Shown here: positions 23,021 through 32,694 of the stretch, one piece after another
How the letters are laid out: each line of letters starts with the position of its first letter
How positions within the stretch are numbered: position 1 is the stretch's first letter
Assembly (NCBI GenBank): GCA_008828725.1
Contig: MEHQ01000248.1
Coordinates: 1-64,000, forward strand
Reading direction: 5' to 3'
From: Saccharina japonica
Lineage: Eukaryota > Sar > Phaeophyceae > Laminariales > Laminariaceae
DNA length: 64,000 nt
The notes under the pieces: generated by a model
What the model was told of the DNA's origin: nothing
Database searches by the model: none
Seen by the model: only the letters and a program-made list of their open reading frames with translations
Program-made: the position numbers and the translations under genes

Positions 23021-23785
23021 TCCAATAGCGGTGCACCTGTAAAAACAAATACAAAATAGGAAAACATGATATTCCAATTTATTTCCCGGGGTTTGGACGC
23101 AGGGGGTTGTTACTTTCGAGGTTGTTGCTGCTTTCGCTTTGTAAGTGCCCTCGGCAACGCGGCCACCTCGAGCGCCGAACTTGAATGCCCGCTGTGTAAA
23201 GTAGCGCATTGTACGGGAACCATCTAGTGCTTTACATGGTATACTTCAAGTTAACTCACCTTCATCGAGGTATATGATATATCAAAGCAAAGGGAGAGAG
23301 GGATTTTCTTCGTCGCTGCAGAAAACACCACATATACGTGCATCGTACCTACACGATAAAAAACATCGATCTCACAGTGTCCACGATGGTGAGCCCTAAC
23401 GTTATACGGCAAGTGTTGCCCGCCCCTTGCCTCCCAGGTGCCTCATTTCTGGGTGCCATTGGACGCTGATTCGGTTGCGCGGAAGGTGCTGTCGCCACCA
23501 CAAGAGCAGCAGCAACAGAAGCAAGAAATACTTCGTTTGTGTTGTGTGTCCTTCGAATGGTCATGTTAATATTATTTTCCGCGCTTTTGGGGAGCGGGGG
23601 GGGCTCCACCATCGTAATACGAGAGCCGCGGCGCCGGTCCCTTCTCCTCGTTGCAGTACCCCGGAGCCCCCTCCTTCAGCTGACTGCCGGGGGCCTACAG
23701 TAGTCTCGGACGACCGAGACCCCCAATGGTAGAAAACCACTGGCGTACCCAAGCTACGAGGTCGCGTCGATACTACGGAGTTTTT
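23020..23785. other. No gene recognised
   Basis: GC-rich sequence just downstream of the recombinase pseudogene. Short minus-strand frames (23349-23612 and 23561-23794) have no recognisable motif. This stretch may include the end of the mobile element, but no terminal repeat was identified. Confidence 0.35.
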
Positions 23786-23786
23786 G

Positions 23787-24871
23787 TTTTTCATACAGTA
23801 CGCTGACCCAGCTGCCTCTGCCTTATCTTCCCTGTCGTTGCTAGTTTACAAGATACGATACTCGCGTCCTCCGAGGTATTCCGGGTGTATACCTTGGAAA
23901 CCTCTGAAGACGTTTCCATCTACCCTCCATCTGGATCACCCTCTGCGGCACCTTCCCCCCGGCCGCCTGCGTAGTTGCTGCGCCGATACGCAAAGAGTGG
24001 AGTGCAACCTCACTTGGATCATCTCTTGCTTTCGCTACCACCTGATGAGGCGTCTCGAAGGCCTCCGGGTACTTCCATACTCTAATATCGTTACCGTGCT
24101 GATACAACGGCGATGGGGCGTTTTCCGGCAATGTCGGATAACCGGACAACAGTTACACCATTAGAGCGACGGCACCGCCGCTTGCTCCTACCCGGAACGA
24201 GCCCATAGGCGTCATCGCGTGTACGCACAGCACCCGACCCCTGTTGGACCTGGTCGCATTTATGGCCTCGAAAACGAACCTCGATGCTAGCGGCCTGGTG
24301 CCATTCCAAAGAGGTACGCTACATCTCCCATCGCCCAAACATCCACTGGGCGTACCACTCCGGCAGGCGAGGGAAAACATTCGTCGGACCCCGCTCCAAA
24401 CCAATCGCACAACGCAAGTGACAACGTAAACATGCGGCCCGCTGCCCCCCACGACGGGGCCAGTTCTTGTCCTCCCAACGATGTGTCCGACGAAATGGCG
24501 CGACGACCTCTTCTTGTGGTACCTGCGACCACGTGCGACCTTGCTACCCCCATCAATGCACGTTTAATAAGTGCCGACGACGTGGGCAACTCCATTTGCA
24601 AGTTGACGCGGTGCATTTGTAACACGGCCGACAGTTCACTCGCAATAGTACCTGTTTGATCTCTTTCTGACACACACCAAGCTATAAAATCGAGCAACAC
24701 CTGAATCGTAATCGTATCGGAGGCCACCGTGTCGAAGGACGCGACCTCCTCTATCACCCGCGAAAAGCGCTCCAAGACCGGAAACCTGATGTAAAAGCTC
24801 GGTTGGACGAAAGCGCAATTAACTGGCCAATGAGCTAGCTGCCACCATTCTTGGCCATAGCGTGACGCCAT
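23787..24871 (-). pseudogene. Tyrosine recombinase, frameshifted
   Basis: Tyrosine recombinases cut and rejoin DNA through a Tyr-DNA intermediate. The N-terminal core-binding part is open from 24871 to 24287: PVLERFSRVIEEVASF, LLDFIAWCVSERDQ, TIASELSAVLQMHRVNLQ, and SSALIKRALMGVARSH. After frameshifts, the catalytic domain continues as IEVRFRGHKCDQ (with the likely strand Lys), then HSLRIGAATTQAAGG (box II HxxR), and GRWK. In yet another frame follows VYTRNTSEDASIVSCKL, holding the presumptive nucleophile Tyr, with a stop near 23789. The box I position usually reads A-R-S-D/E-E in these algal recombinases (from memory); here it reads AGSDE, so the catalytic Arg appears lost by CGG-to-GGG. At least two frameshifts plus this loss make it inactive. 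It belongs with the remnant gene just upstream. Confidence 0.8.
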
Positions 24872-24912
24872 CTGGCCCCAGTACTTGGGCCTCCGATGAA
24901 CGCCGACCCTGG

Positions 24913-25208
24913 ACGTACCCTCAGTGCATCTCGCGGTGAAGCTTCCGTACGCCCAACGGTCGGCCTCGACTCCGCTTAGGCACGAGGCCCGTCCCCCTAT
25001 TCATCAGCTTTGGTCACCGAGGAGCGAGTAGAGCCCCCCGCGTTATTTACTCGACTGCTACACGTACGCTCTGTGCATCTCGCGCTGCCGCTTCCGTACA
25101 CCCAACGGTCGGCGTCGATCCCGCTTAGGCGCGAGGCCCGTCCCCCTGTGCATCAATTTTGGCCGCCGAGGAGCGGATGGCGTCTCCCACGTTAATTACG
25201 CGACTGCC
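24913..25208. repeat. Tandem duplication, two ~149 bp units
   Basis: Units start at ACGTACCCTCAGTGCATCTC (24913) and ACGTACGCTCTGTGCATCTC (25062). They share CCCAACGGTCGGC, CGCTTAGGC, CGAGGCCCGTCCCCCT and CGAGGAGCG. The copies lie directly upstream of the recombinase pseudogene. Confidence 0.8.
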
Positions 25209-25399
25209 GCGGCCACCGTCGCCGTCGCCGCTGCCGCCTCTGCTGCCTACGCCGTCGCCGCCGTCGTCATCACTACAGGCCCCCTTGCCTTGTCCTTGCC
25301 CTTGGCCGTCTTGGCCGGGATTTCCACCGCGGCAGTGGTGCCGTCGGCGTCGCCGCCTCCAGCAGGCCCACCCTCGGTATTTGGCAGCGCCCGCCGTGC

Positions 25400-26535
25400 G
25401 AGGGCGAGTAACGAGCATGTACACGCACGTGTCGCCGAAGCGGTAGTTTCTATTCTTCGCCCATTGCCGGCACTCGTCATCCCGGGTATCGGTCGTTCTG
25501 GTGAGCGTGAGGCAGGGTGGGTGGACGTCGGCGTTAAATATACCGCCAAACGAGACGTACGTGGGTAGGCAATTTCATCGCGGCACCAGGATAAGCAGGA
25601 AATAACTCACCCGCTGGGGGTAAGCCCAGCAGTGGTCGCAAACGTCAAAGACGGCCAGACGATCCAGCGTAAACGTCTCCAAGTCCTTTTTGACTAGCCT
25701 CGCCAGCCTGGCCCGGTTCACCGGGCTATCGGCGATCGCGAAGTGCCCTATGAGGAAATTGTGAAGAATTTCGGCTCAAATATTGAACGCTTCACGAAGG
25801 GTCTCGACCCGAGCCCGGCCGGCTTGGAGGCGGAAACCCGCCAGTCGCGATCGTCACGATCGAGTGCCCGAGTATGTTCAAGTGCTGCGCCAACGGAAGC
25901 TTAATGCTGCCCCCCCCGCGCGGTGCGAAGGCCTGGAAATTGATGCCATCCATGGGCTCGAACATGGTGTGGACGCCAGCCGAGATGTCCACAGGGTCCC
26001 CCATGTACCTCTGCACAACCAGCCTTTACATCGACGCCGGGCGGCCCCCGCAGATGACCTCCCACAGCCGGGTTGTGGGATTCCCCCACGACGCCACCGC
26101 ACGTTTGTTCAGTATTGTGTTCACTTGTTTTCCTAACGTGATGAACGGGCGTCCGCCGGTTTCGATACCGTGAGGAGATTGGCCGACCTCTGGTATGGCC
26201 CGGACGTCGTGAGCTGCTTAACCGAGGGCGGCCGATAGGGGGGCGGTGGCTTCGATCCCGCTCAGGCCACAACCATAGCCGACTCCCCCCTGCGGACCCA
26301 CTGCGGGCGCGCCATTTCGTCCGCAGGGGGCTCTGGTCGCTGTGGCACCGCCTCAGCTGACCCCCCCCCCGGCGCCGACGGCGAGCCCGCTCATCTGTCC
26401 GTAGGGGGCGCCGGTGGCTCCGGCGCCGCCCAGAGTACCGCCGTATCCAATCCCCCCCGAGCCCCCGGCGATCCCACCCGCCTGCCCGGGGAGGGCACCA
26501 GTAGCATCGGTACTACCTTCAGAGCACCGCTGTAA
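25400..26535 (-). pseudogene. Decayed intron-bearing gene upstream of the recombinase
   Basis: A chain of protein-like segments runs down the minus strand with frame changes and one internal stop. First comes a Gly-rich part (GGSGGIGYGGTLGGAGATGA), then SGIEATAPLSAALG, RPFITLGKQVNTILNKRAV, and SWGNPTTRLWEVICGGRPA. After a TAA follow VQRYMGDPVDISAGVHTMFE, INFQAFAPRGGGSIKLPLAQ, HLNILGHSIVTIA, and in another frame VNRARLARLVKKDLETFTLD and RLAVFDVCDHCWAYPQR. The last segment ends exactly at a strong donor (CGG|GTGAGT, exon end 25611). An acceptor (CTCACCAG) at 25498 leads to RDDECRQWAKNRNYRFGDTC. I do not recognise the family. Its position before a recombinase suggests a structural (Gag- or capsid-like) gene of the same element, but that is inference. 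Confidence 0.5.
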
Positions 26536-26555
26536 CCCCCCCCCCCCCCCCCCCC
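26536..26555 (+). repeat. Poly-C run (20 C)
   Basis: A homopolymer at the upstream edge of the Gly-rich segment. A similar run (15 C) sits at 31487-31501 at the junction of duplication copies B and C, so both may mark rearrangement or assembly joints. Confidence 0.9.
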
Positions 26556-26559
26556 TATA

Positions 26560-27104
26560 AATATATGATATATCTATAGGTTGGGTTGGCGTCGGTTGGC
26601 AACGACGCTGTAAAACACGCCACTCGCTGCGTGAGCTAGACAACCAGGGTGCCGTTTTTTTTTGTTTTTTTTTTTGGCGGTCACCAAAGCTGGCGGTCGA
26701 GTAGATCATTTGTGCGGGGTGGAGAACCTTCGCTCCGCACAAGGGGAATGGTCGTACCACGTAGTGTTAATATGGTAAGGCGTCCGCGAGGCAGTTACAT
26801 AGTAAAACCCATTGCTGTCTCCGGAAGTGGCCACACCAGAAATTAAATTAACTCATTGAAGCTGTCGTCCATATGCAAGTTCGCCTCAGAGGCGGTTCTT
26901 AGCAGGATGCAGCTCACCCTCCATGCGACTCGCCCAATACCCCACGGCGTTTCGCGCTTGGTGCAAGCAATGTCTGCCTGGTTGGTGAAAACCCAACGCG
27001 CTCCGTCCCGGCATTGTAGGGATGCGAGGGTCTATGGTCATATGACTACGGCCGTGCACACATGAGTACACCCTACACGATCGCAGCACACCCCCCACAC
27101 TCCG
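26560..27104. other. No gene recognised
   Basis: This lies between the decayed Gly-rich gene and duplication copy A and has no counterpart in copy C. The minus frame 26886-27098 has no recognisable motif. A T-rich run is present at 26656-26675. Confidence 0.35.
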
Positions 27105-27249
27105 AGGTGCCTACTCTCGGCGCCGGCTACGCTACGGCTCAACTCCGCGCGAGAGGCTCCGAGTGGCTGACCAAGCAGATGCGGGACCCGGCGAAGCAAC
27201 TTCGGGTGACTGACCAGGCAGAGCGTGCTAGAAGGCCGTGCCCCGGTAG

Positions 27250-27441
27250 GGAGGCTCAGGCCGCGGAGACGCCGGACGCCGGCCGCCCTGCCACCGTCCG
27301 CGCCGCCCCAAGAGTGAGGTCCGCACGTTGGTGTCGATAGAGTCGTTCACCGTCTTTTCAAGGCCGCTTTGAGCTGAGCAACTCCGTTGGCCGCGTCGCT
27401 TGAACGTGGCGCGTCCATATTCGCCCCGTCGCTGTCGGCCA
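27250..27441 (-). pseudogene. Decayed copy of the MADSDGAN exon
   Basis: This aligns with 31792-31983, but several single-base deletions (for example GGCGCGTCC against GGCGACGTCC) shift the frame within the first 12 codons. The start codon at 27441 is kept. Followed leftwards on the minus strand, the Gly-rich gene remnant begins about 700 bp later. The two may be parts of one gene separated by an insertion. Confidence 0.55.
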
Positions 27442-27534
27442 TGGTCGTTTACCTCGAGCTTCCAACACCTTTAAAAAATAAAGTGGAGCGCGACGGAATG
27501 GCGCGGGACGGAGGACGATATTGGTCGGAGCCAT

Positions 27535-27938
27535 GATGGGTACTACTCCATCGCATGCCCACCGAGCAAGGTACTATTTATGCACCCCGCATGGGCGTGG
27601 CGTACTATCCATGCAACGGCATGGACGTACGGTACTATCTATGCACTGCACTAGACGTAGGTGGGTACTATTCATGCATTCGAATCCGGGTAATATCCAG
27701 GCAACGCATGGACGAGGGTAATATCCATGCACCGCATAGAAGTGGTGGGTACTATTTATGCATTCCAATTTGGGCGAGAGTGGGTACACCGCGTGCCCCC
27801 ATGCACCGGCATGGAAAGGACGAGGTACTATCCGTGCGCCGGCCTGGACGAGGGCGGGTACGTTGTCGTCAACTAATTCAGGTATTGGTGTGAACAGGTG
27901 TGGACACTATCTAGGCGCTGGCGTGGACGAGGGTGGGT
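27535..27938 (+). repeat. Hairpin minisatellite, copy A
   Basis: About ten imperfect units of 29-35 bp share GGTACTATCCATGCA and CGGCATGGACGAG. The unit core CCATGCACCGGCATGG is an inverted repeat (CCATGC/GCATGG), so each unit could form a small hairpin. Compared with copy C, several units here have lost one base, for example CACCGCATGG for CACCGGCATGG. Confidence 0.85.
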
Positions 27939-28149
27939 AGTGCCCATTTGTTGGTCTGCGCCAGCTGGTGCATGGTATCGCGTGAAATAGTTTATGATGT
28001 CCAGCACCTCGTGCACATATTATGTACGCTTAGCAGTATGTTATACATATGTATGCATTTTATACGTGCACCGTTTGTGTCTAGCACCTCATGTTATAAA
28101 TCCTGTACGTTGGCCGCCAGATGTGTCCGCGCGTATTGGAGCGAAGAAT

Positions 28150-28350
28150 AACGGTATTTCTTGAATTATTCAATCGGAGTGTATGCTGACTTGATTATTC
28201 GAAAATAATCTTGAGTAACGACAAACGTGATGATCATCGTTGATTATTGCCTGTGTCGCCATTAATAATCAAACAATCGTGATTAAACGCCACCATACAT
28301 GGTCTGATTTAATCAGCCGCCACTTGGTTACAATCAAACGATAATAAGTA
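28150..28350. repeat. AATAATC/GATTATT palindrome cluster, copy A
   Basis: An AT-rich block with several inverted motifs, such as GATTATTCGAAAATAATC and GTGATGATCATCG, and repeated AATAATC, TGATTATT and GTGATTAAAC. The matching block in copy C is 32695-32890. The function is unknown; possible protein-binding sites or an AT-rich unwinding element. Confidence 0.5.
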
Positions 28351-28639
28351 CACTGCTGTGTGGTCCCCCCAATTTTGTTTTTATACTCGTAATCTTCGTA
28401 TCTTTGTATGTCGTGCCTTATCGAGTACACCTGTACCCCGGTGTCGACGATACGTGTCGTTGTAAATAAAAGTAATGTATAGCATGAGGCCTATGATATG
28501 ATGCGTGTAACCCTTGTCATCGGGTACATATCAGTATGTACCGCGAAGGAGAAGAATACCCCGTTCAAACGCCATCAGTTAACATCATGTGATGCTACTG
28601 CTGCAGGTGCCCGCCCATCGTTTGGCGCCTGATCTGCTC

Positions 28640-28830
28640 ATGGACAGCAGAATCACGTATACAGAGTAGTGAGCTCTCCATGAAAAGCGCAGAGTCACAC
28701 CGTAAACGCCAAAACAGTGAACAGCAGAGTTGCTTACGACGTATACGTAAAAACAGTGAACGGTAGTCACGTACAACGTAAACGCGAAACAGTGGACAGC
28801 AGAGTCGCGTACAAGATAAAGAGTGATCAC
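28640..28830. repeat. ~45 bp degenerate tandem repeat, copy A
   Basis: Units vary around AACAGTGAACAGCAGAGTCG and GTACAACGTAAACGC, about four in number. The identical block in copy C is at 33185-33375. The minus-strand frame of 81 codons is a by-product. Confidence 0.7.
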
Positions 28831-30049
28831 GATAGTCGGAGTTATAGTCGGATCAACTATTTGGATATACAGTATTGGGTAGCGATATCGTACGGCGTGG
28901 TGATATTGCCAAGTGATTTAACAACATACTCGATGGTGGCTGCCTCCGAATCGCCAAGCCGGCCCCAAGTACCGAGAAACTAGTCTCTTATCGCGCCCAG
29001 GTCTATCCGTTTCCACCGCTGTCCGACTCTCGCTTCGGGCACAACCTACACTTTTCACGTACCGGGAACGTATCGCTCGCAGCCCTTGCTCGTTCGCACC
29101 GAACTGTCATCCGCCAAAAGTCGCTGCTGCTGCTGCTGCTGAACAAACCACAGGGCGGGCATAGTCTAGGCCTACCACTCGTCAGCGGCCAATATCGTGT
29201 GCCTCTGTGCCCGGCGCAACTATGCACGTCAAGCTGAGGCACTCGAAAGTGAGCAACCCTCTGCTATACCGTTGCCTCTTATGGGAACAAACTATAATAA
29301 AGCCCTTGACTACCGTATTAAAATGTCAATTCCGTTGGTCGACAACAAAACTCATGTTTCTTTGTGTTTATAGCTGTACTTTGAAATAAATTGTGTATTA
29401 CAGCAAACAGAGTAGAACCGTAAATGTCATGTACGGCCGGCACGATAGAACACGTATTCTCGTGTTCTAAGGCTTATATTTGATGTGTGATTAGTTAACC
29501 TTTCACTAGTAGCCCAGCGGACTATTGCCTTACCAAGTGGCGTCAACGGCAGGAATTGGGTTGTAGTGGTCGTAACCTATGGGCTATGACCCCAAATAGG
29601 TCATGAGTCCCAATCTCACGACCACCATGAAAACGTTTGATTCAACGTGAAAGTGAGTAACACCAAGGACGCAAAATAGAGAAACCTCCATTAGTATTCC
29701 AATTTCGTCCGGTAGGATTTTCCCGGGACATTTACAGGTTACTAATTGTGGTGTCAGGTTTGGGGGTATGGTTAGGGTTACGGTTTGGGGGTCTACGCCC
29801 GTACCTTGATCCGGCATGTTACCGGACGATCCGTTAATAGCCCTCCAAACCTGCCAGGAGATACTCTGTGGCTCACCAGTCCTATTACAACAAAAAACGT
29901 TCCAGCGGGGGAGAGTGTCATAAGGCTTGAATTGAGTGGGTGGTTGGTTAACCTTTCACCAGTAGTAGCCCATCGGACTGGTTACTCAACACTAAAAATT
30001 CAGATACGCTGAAAAGGAGAAACCCAAAAGAAAACGAAAAAACAAAAAC

Positions 30050-30555
30050 ATGTTTAAGCTGGCTAGCTCAGGTTTGTCTGTTCTCGTTGGAGGGCCCATA
30101 CTACTGCTTGTGTCGATGGTATGCGGAAAAAAAACAGATATATTGAATATAAATAATACCATCAAAACTACCAGGTACGCAGAAGAGAAATATCCTACAA
30201 ATATCGAGAGACACTCACTTCGGGAGGGAATAGTTCACAGGGTCGCGATTGCACCAACACAATGAATGCAGTAACTTCGAGAGAGAGGGGTTGGCAAATG
30301 TGTGATTGTCGATGGGGTGCCACTTCAAACTTCGGAACATGGCTCGGTGACTCGGTGGACAGGCACGAAAATATAATGTCGAAGAAGGGCTTGTGTACCA
30401 CCACTCTGATCCAATATATAAGGACCATTTCAATAAAATGTTAAGATACACAAGTTCGTTATATTCTGGGTCAGAGTGGCACTGCTCGATTACTACTAGA
30501 AACACACAAAATGATTCAGAAATAAATTCAGACCTTGAGGCAAGGGAGGGATGGA
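30050..30555 (+). pseudogene. Predicted secreted protein, frameshifted copy A
   Basis: It has the same start and first ~61 codons as the intact copies B and C. A 5-base insertion after GGGAATA (around 30230) shifts the frame, and a one-base deletion near 30373 shifts it again. It is therefore broken, while the two other copies remain open. The 12th base block also differs (CTAGCTC for CTTGCTC), changing Cys6 to Ser. Confidence 0.7.
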
Positions 30556-30686
30556 ACTAAAAAGAAAGCGAGGTACGGAGAGAAGGAGGCTGGGAGGGCC
30601 GGGAAATCGAGCAATAAGGCGACGGGGACCGACACTCGAAAGGAGCTGAGGTGGACAAGGTGGATAAGAAGGGTGCTCGAGGCCAG

Positions 30687-31486
30687 TTTGGGGGTCTACG
30701 CCCGTACCTTGATCCGGCATGTTACCGGACGATCCGTTAATAGCCCTCCAAACCTGCCAGGAGATACTCTGTGGCTCACCAGTCCTATTACAACAAAAAA
30801 CGTTCCAGCGGGGGAGAGTGTCATAAGGCTTGAATTGAGTGGGTGGTTGGTTAACCTTTCACCAGTAGTAGCCCATCGGACTGGTTACTCAACACTAAAA
30901 ATTCAGATACGCTGAAAAGGAGAAACCCAAAAGAAAACGAAAAAACAAAAACATGTTTAAGCTGGCTTGCTCAGGTTTGTCTGTTCTCGTTGGAGGGCCC
31001 ATACTACTGCTTGTGTCGATGGTATGCGGAAAAATAACAGATATATTGAATATAAATAATACCATCAAAACTACCAGGTACGCAGAAGAGAAATACCCTA
31101 CAAATATCGAGAGACACTCACTTCGGGAGGGAATACAGGGTCGCGATTGCACCAACACAATGAATGCAGTAACTTCGAGAGAGAGGGGTTGGCAAATGTG
31201 TGATTGTCGATGGGGTGCCACTTCAAACTTCGGAACATGGCTCGGTGACTCGGTGGACAGGCACGAAAATATACATGTCGAAGAAGGGCTTGTGTACCAC
31301 CACTCTGATCCAATATATAAGGACCATTTCAATAAAATGTTAAGATACACAAGTTCGTTATATTCTGGGTCAGAGTGGCACTGCTCGATTACTACTAGAA
31401 ACACACAAAATGATTCAGAAATAAATTCAGACCTTGAGGCAAGGGAGGGATGGAACTAAAAAGAAAGCGAGGTACGGAGAGAAGGA
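30687..31486. repeat. Partial duplication, copy B
   Basis: Matches 29787-30586 of copy A and 34295-35090 of copy C, starting at TTTGGGGGTCTACGCC and ending at GAGAAGGA. It is abutted on the left by the end of copy A and on the right by 15 C. It carries a complete copy of the small ORF. Confidence 0.92.
30953..31459 (+). CDS. Predicted small secreted protein, copy B
   Basis: A 168-codon open frame. Residues 1-26 (MFKLACSGLSVLVGGPILLL followed by VSMVCG) form a hydrophobic stretch typical of a signal peptide or signal anchor. The rest is hydrophilic, with four further Cys and motifs such as GWQMCDCRWGATSNFGTW and YSGSEWHCSITTRN. The product is probably secreted or anchored by its N-terminus; the family is not recognised. 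The ATG follows an A-rich leader and is the first in the frame. The frame is intact in two of three copies and its size is conserved. A 169-codon antisense frame of almost equal extent exists, but it has no signal and less protein-like composition. A continuing exon downstream cannot be excluded. Confidence 0.5.
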   Translation: MFKLACSGLSVLVGGPILLLVSMVCGKITDILNINNTIKTTRYAEEKYPTNIERHSLREGIQGRDCTNTMNAVTSRERGWQMCDCRWGATSNFGTWLGDSVDRHENIHVEEGLVYHHSDPIYKDHFNKMLRYTSSLYSGSEWHCSITTRNTQNDSEINSDLEAREGWN

Positions 31487-31501
31487 CCCCCCCCCCCCCC
31501 C
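31487..31501 (+). repeat. Poly-C run at the B/C junction
   Basis: Fifteen C separate copy B from the sequence preceding copy C. The run may be a real slippage site or an assembly joint. Confidence 0.9.
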
Positions 31502-31502
31502 G

Positions 31503-31640
31503 GGTCAGCACTGAACCCGTCGACTTGCCCGGGAAGACCGGCGTAAAAGTGCATGCCCCCCACTGCAGGGTGGACGACGGGGCCTGAGATCAGTGGGCGT
31601 CCGCCTACGGTGGGGCCTCCGAACAACTACCCGAGCGTGC
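31503..31640 (-). pseudogene. Gly-rich gene fragment downstream of the MADSDGAN exon
   Basis: The minus strand reads LLGQPLGSLLAGVLSLDGSR, a stop, then PTVGGRPLISGPVVHPAVGG and MHFYAGLPGQVDGFSAD, before the poly-G (poly-C on the plus strand). The composition resembles the Gly-rich segment near 26.4 kb. It is probably a continuation of the same gene, truncated by the B/C junction. Confidence 0.4.
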
Positions 31641-31791
31641 CTACTCCGGCGCGGCTGCCGTCGAGGCTCAAAACTCCGGCGAGGAGGCTCCCGAGTGGCT
31701 GACCAAGCAGATGCGGGACCCTGGCGAAGCAACTCTCGGGTGACTGACCAGGCAGAGCAGTGCTAAGAAGGCCGTGCCCCGGTAGGGAGGC

Positions 31792-31983
31792 TCAGGCCGC
31801 GGAGACGCCGGGACGCCGGCCGACCCTGCCACCGTCCGCGCCGCCCCAAGAGTGAGGTCCGCACGTGGTGTCGATGATGCCGTTCACCGTCTTTTCAAAG
31901 GCCGCTTTGAGCTGAGCAACTCCGTTAGCCGCGTCCTGCTTGAACGTGGCGACGTCCATATTCGCCCCGTCGCTGTCGGCCAT
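31792..31983 (-). CDS. 5' exon of an unrecognised gene (MADSDGAN)
   Basis: The frame starts MADSDGANMDVATFKQDAAN and continues GVAQLKAAFEKTVNGIIDTT, a predicted helical, Ala-rich segment. It then becomes less protein-like (GPHSWGGADGGRVGRR), probably because an intron begins or the frame is lost. The same start exists in copy A in broken form. Downstream on the minus strand is a Gly-rich segment interrupted by the poly-C joint. I infer a structural or DNA-binding protein of the recombinase-bearing element, without proof. Confidence 0.45.
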   Translation of the reverse strand: MADSDGANMDVATFKQDAANGVAQLKAAFEKTVNGIIDTTCGPHSWGGADGGRVGRRPGVSAA

Positions 31984-32069
31984 GGTCGTTTACCTCGAGC
32001 TTCCAACACCTTTAAAAAATAAAGTGGAGCGCGACGGAATGGCGCGGGACGGAGGACGATATTGGTCGG

Positions 32070-32478
32070 AGCAAATGATGGGTACTATCCATGCACCGGC
32101 GTGGACGAGGGTACTATTTATGCACCGGCATGGGCGTGGCGTACTATCCATGCAACGGCATGGACGTACGGTACTATCTATGCACTGACATAGACGTAGG
32201 TGGGTACTATTCATGCATTCCGAATCGGGGTACTATCCAGGCAACGGCATGGACGAGGGTACTATCCATGCACCGGCATAGAAGTGGGTGGGTACTATTT
32301 ATGCATTCCAATTTGGGCGAGAGTGGGTACACCGCGTGCCCCCATGCACCGGCATGGAAAGGACGAGGTACTATCCGTGCGCCGGCCTGGACGAGGGCGG
32401 GTACGTTGTCGTCAACTAATTCAGGTATTGGTGTGAACAGGTGTGGACACTATCTAGGCGCTGGCGTGGACGAGGGTG
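32070..32478 (+). repeat. Hairpin minisatellite, copy C
   Basis: Same array as at 27535-27938, with better-preserved units: CCATGCACCGGCATGG occurs in most of them. The final units are longer and more divergent (GTGTGGACACTATCTAGGCG). Confidence 0.88.
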
Positions 32479-32694
32479 GGTAGTGCCCATTTGTTGGTCT
32501 GCGCCAGCTGGTGCATGGTATCGCGTGAAATAGTTTATGATGTCCAGCACCTCGTGCACATATCTATGTACGCTTAGCAGTATGTTATACATATGTATGC
32601 ATTTTATACGTGCACCGTTTGTGTCTAGCACCTCATGTTATAAATCCTGTACGTTGGCCGCCAGATGTGTCCGCGCGTATTGGAGCGAAGAATA

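Larger units (their letters stand above)
27105..30686. repeat. Segmental duplication, copy A
   Basis: This aligns with copy C (31635-35190) over about 3.5 kb, at near identity from about 27780 onward and with many single-base deletions before that. Contents in order: decayed start of a minus-strand gene, hairpin minisatellite, AATAATC-rich block, ~45 bp tandem repeat, a CTG tract with two more units than in C, a 34-bp segment (about 29552-29585) absent from C, and a small ORF. At 30686 it joins copy B directly. Confidence 0.92.

Noticed and set aside
23787..27441. DIRS-type retrotransposon (recombinase plus reverse transcriptase)
   Set aside because: No reverse-transcriptase or RNase H motif was seen anywhere in the region.
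30895..31404. 169-codon antisense frame opposite the secreted-protein ORF (also 34500-35009)
   Set aside because: No signal peptide, poorer composition and no start context; the plus frame accounts for the conservation.
32070..32478. CRISPR-like array
   Set aside because: Units are contiguous, variable in length and lack unique spacers; the context is eukaryotic.
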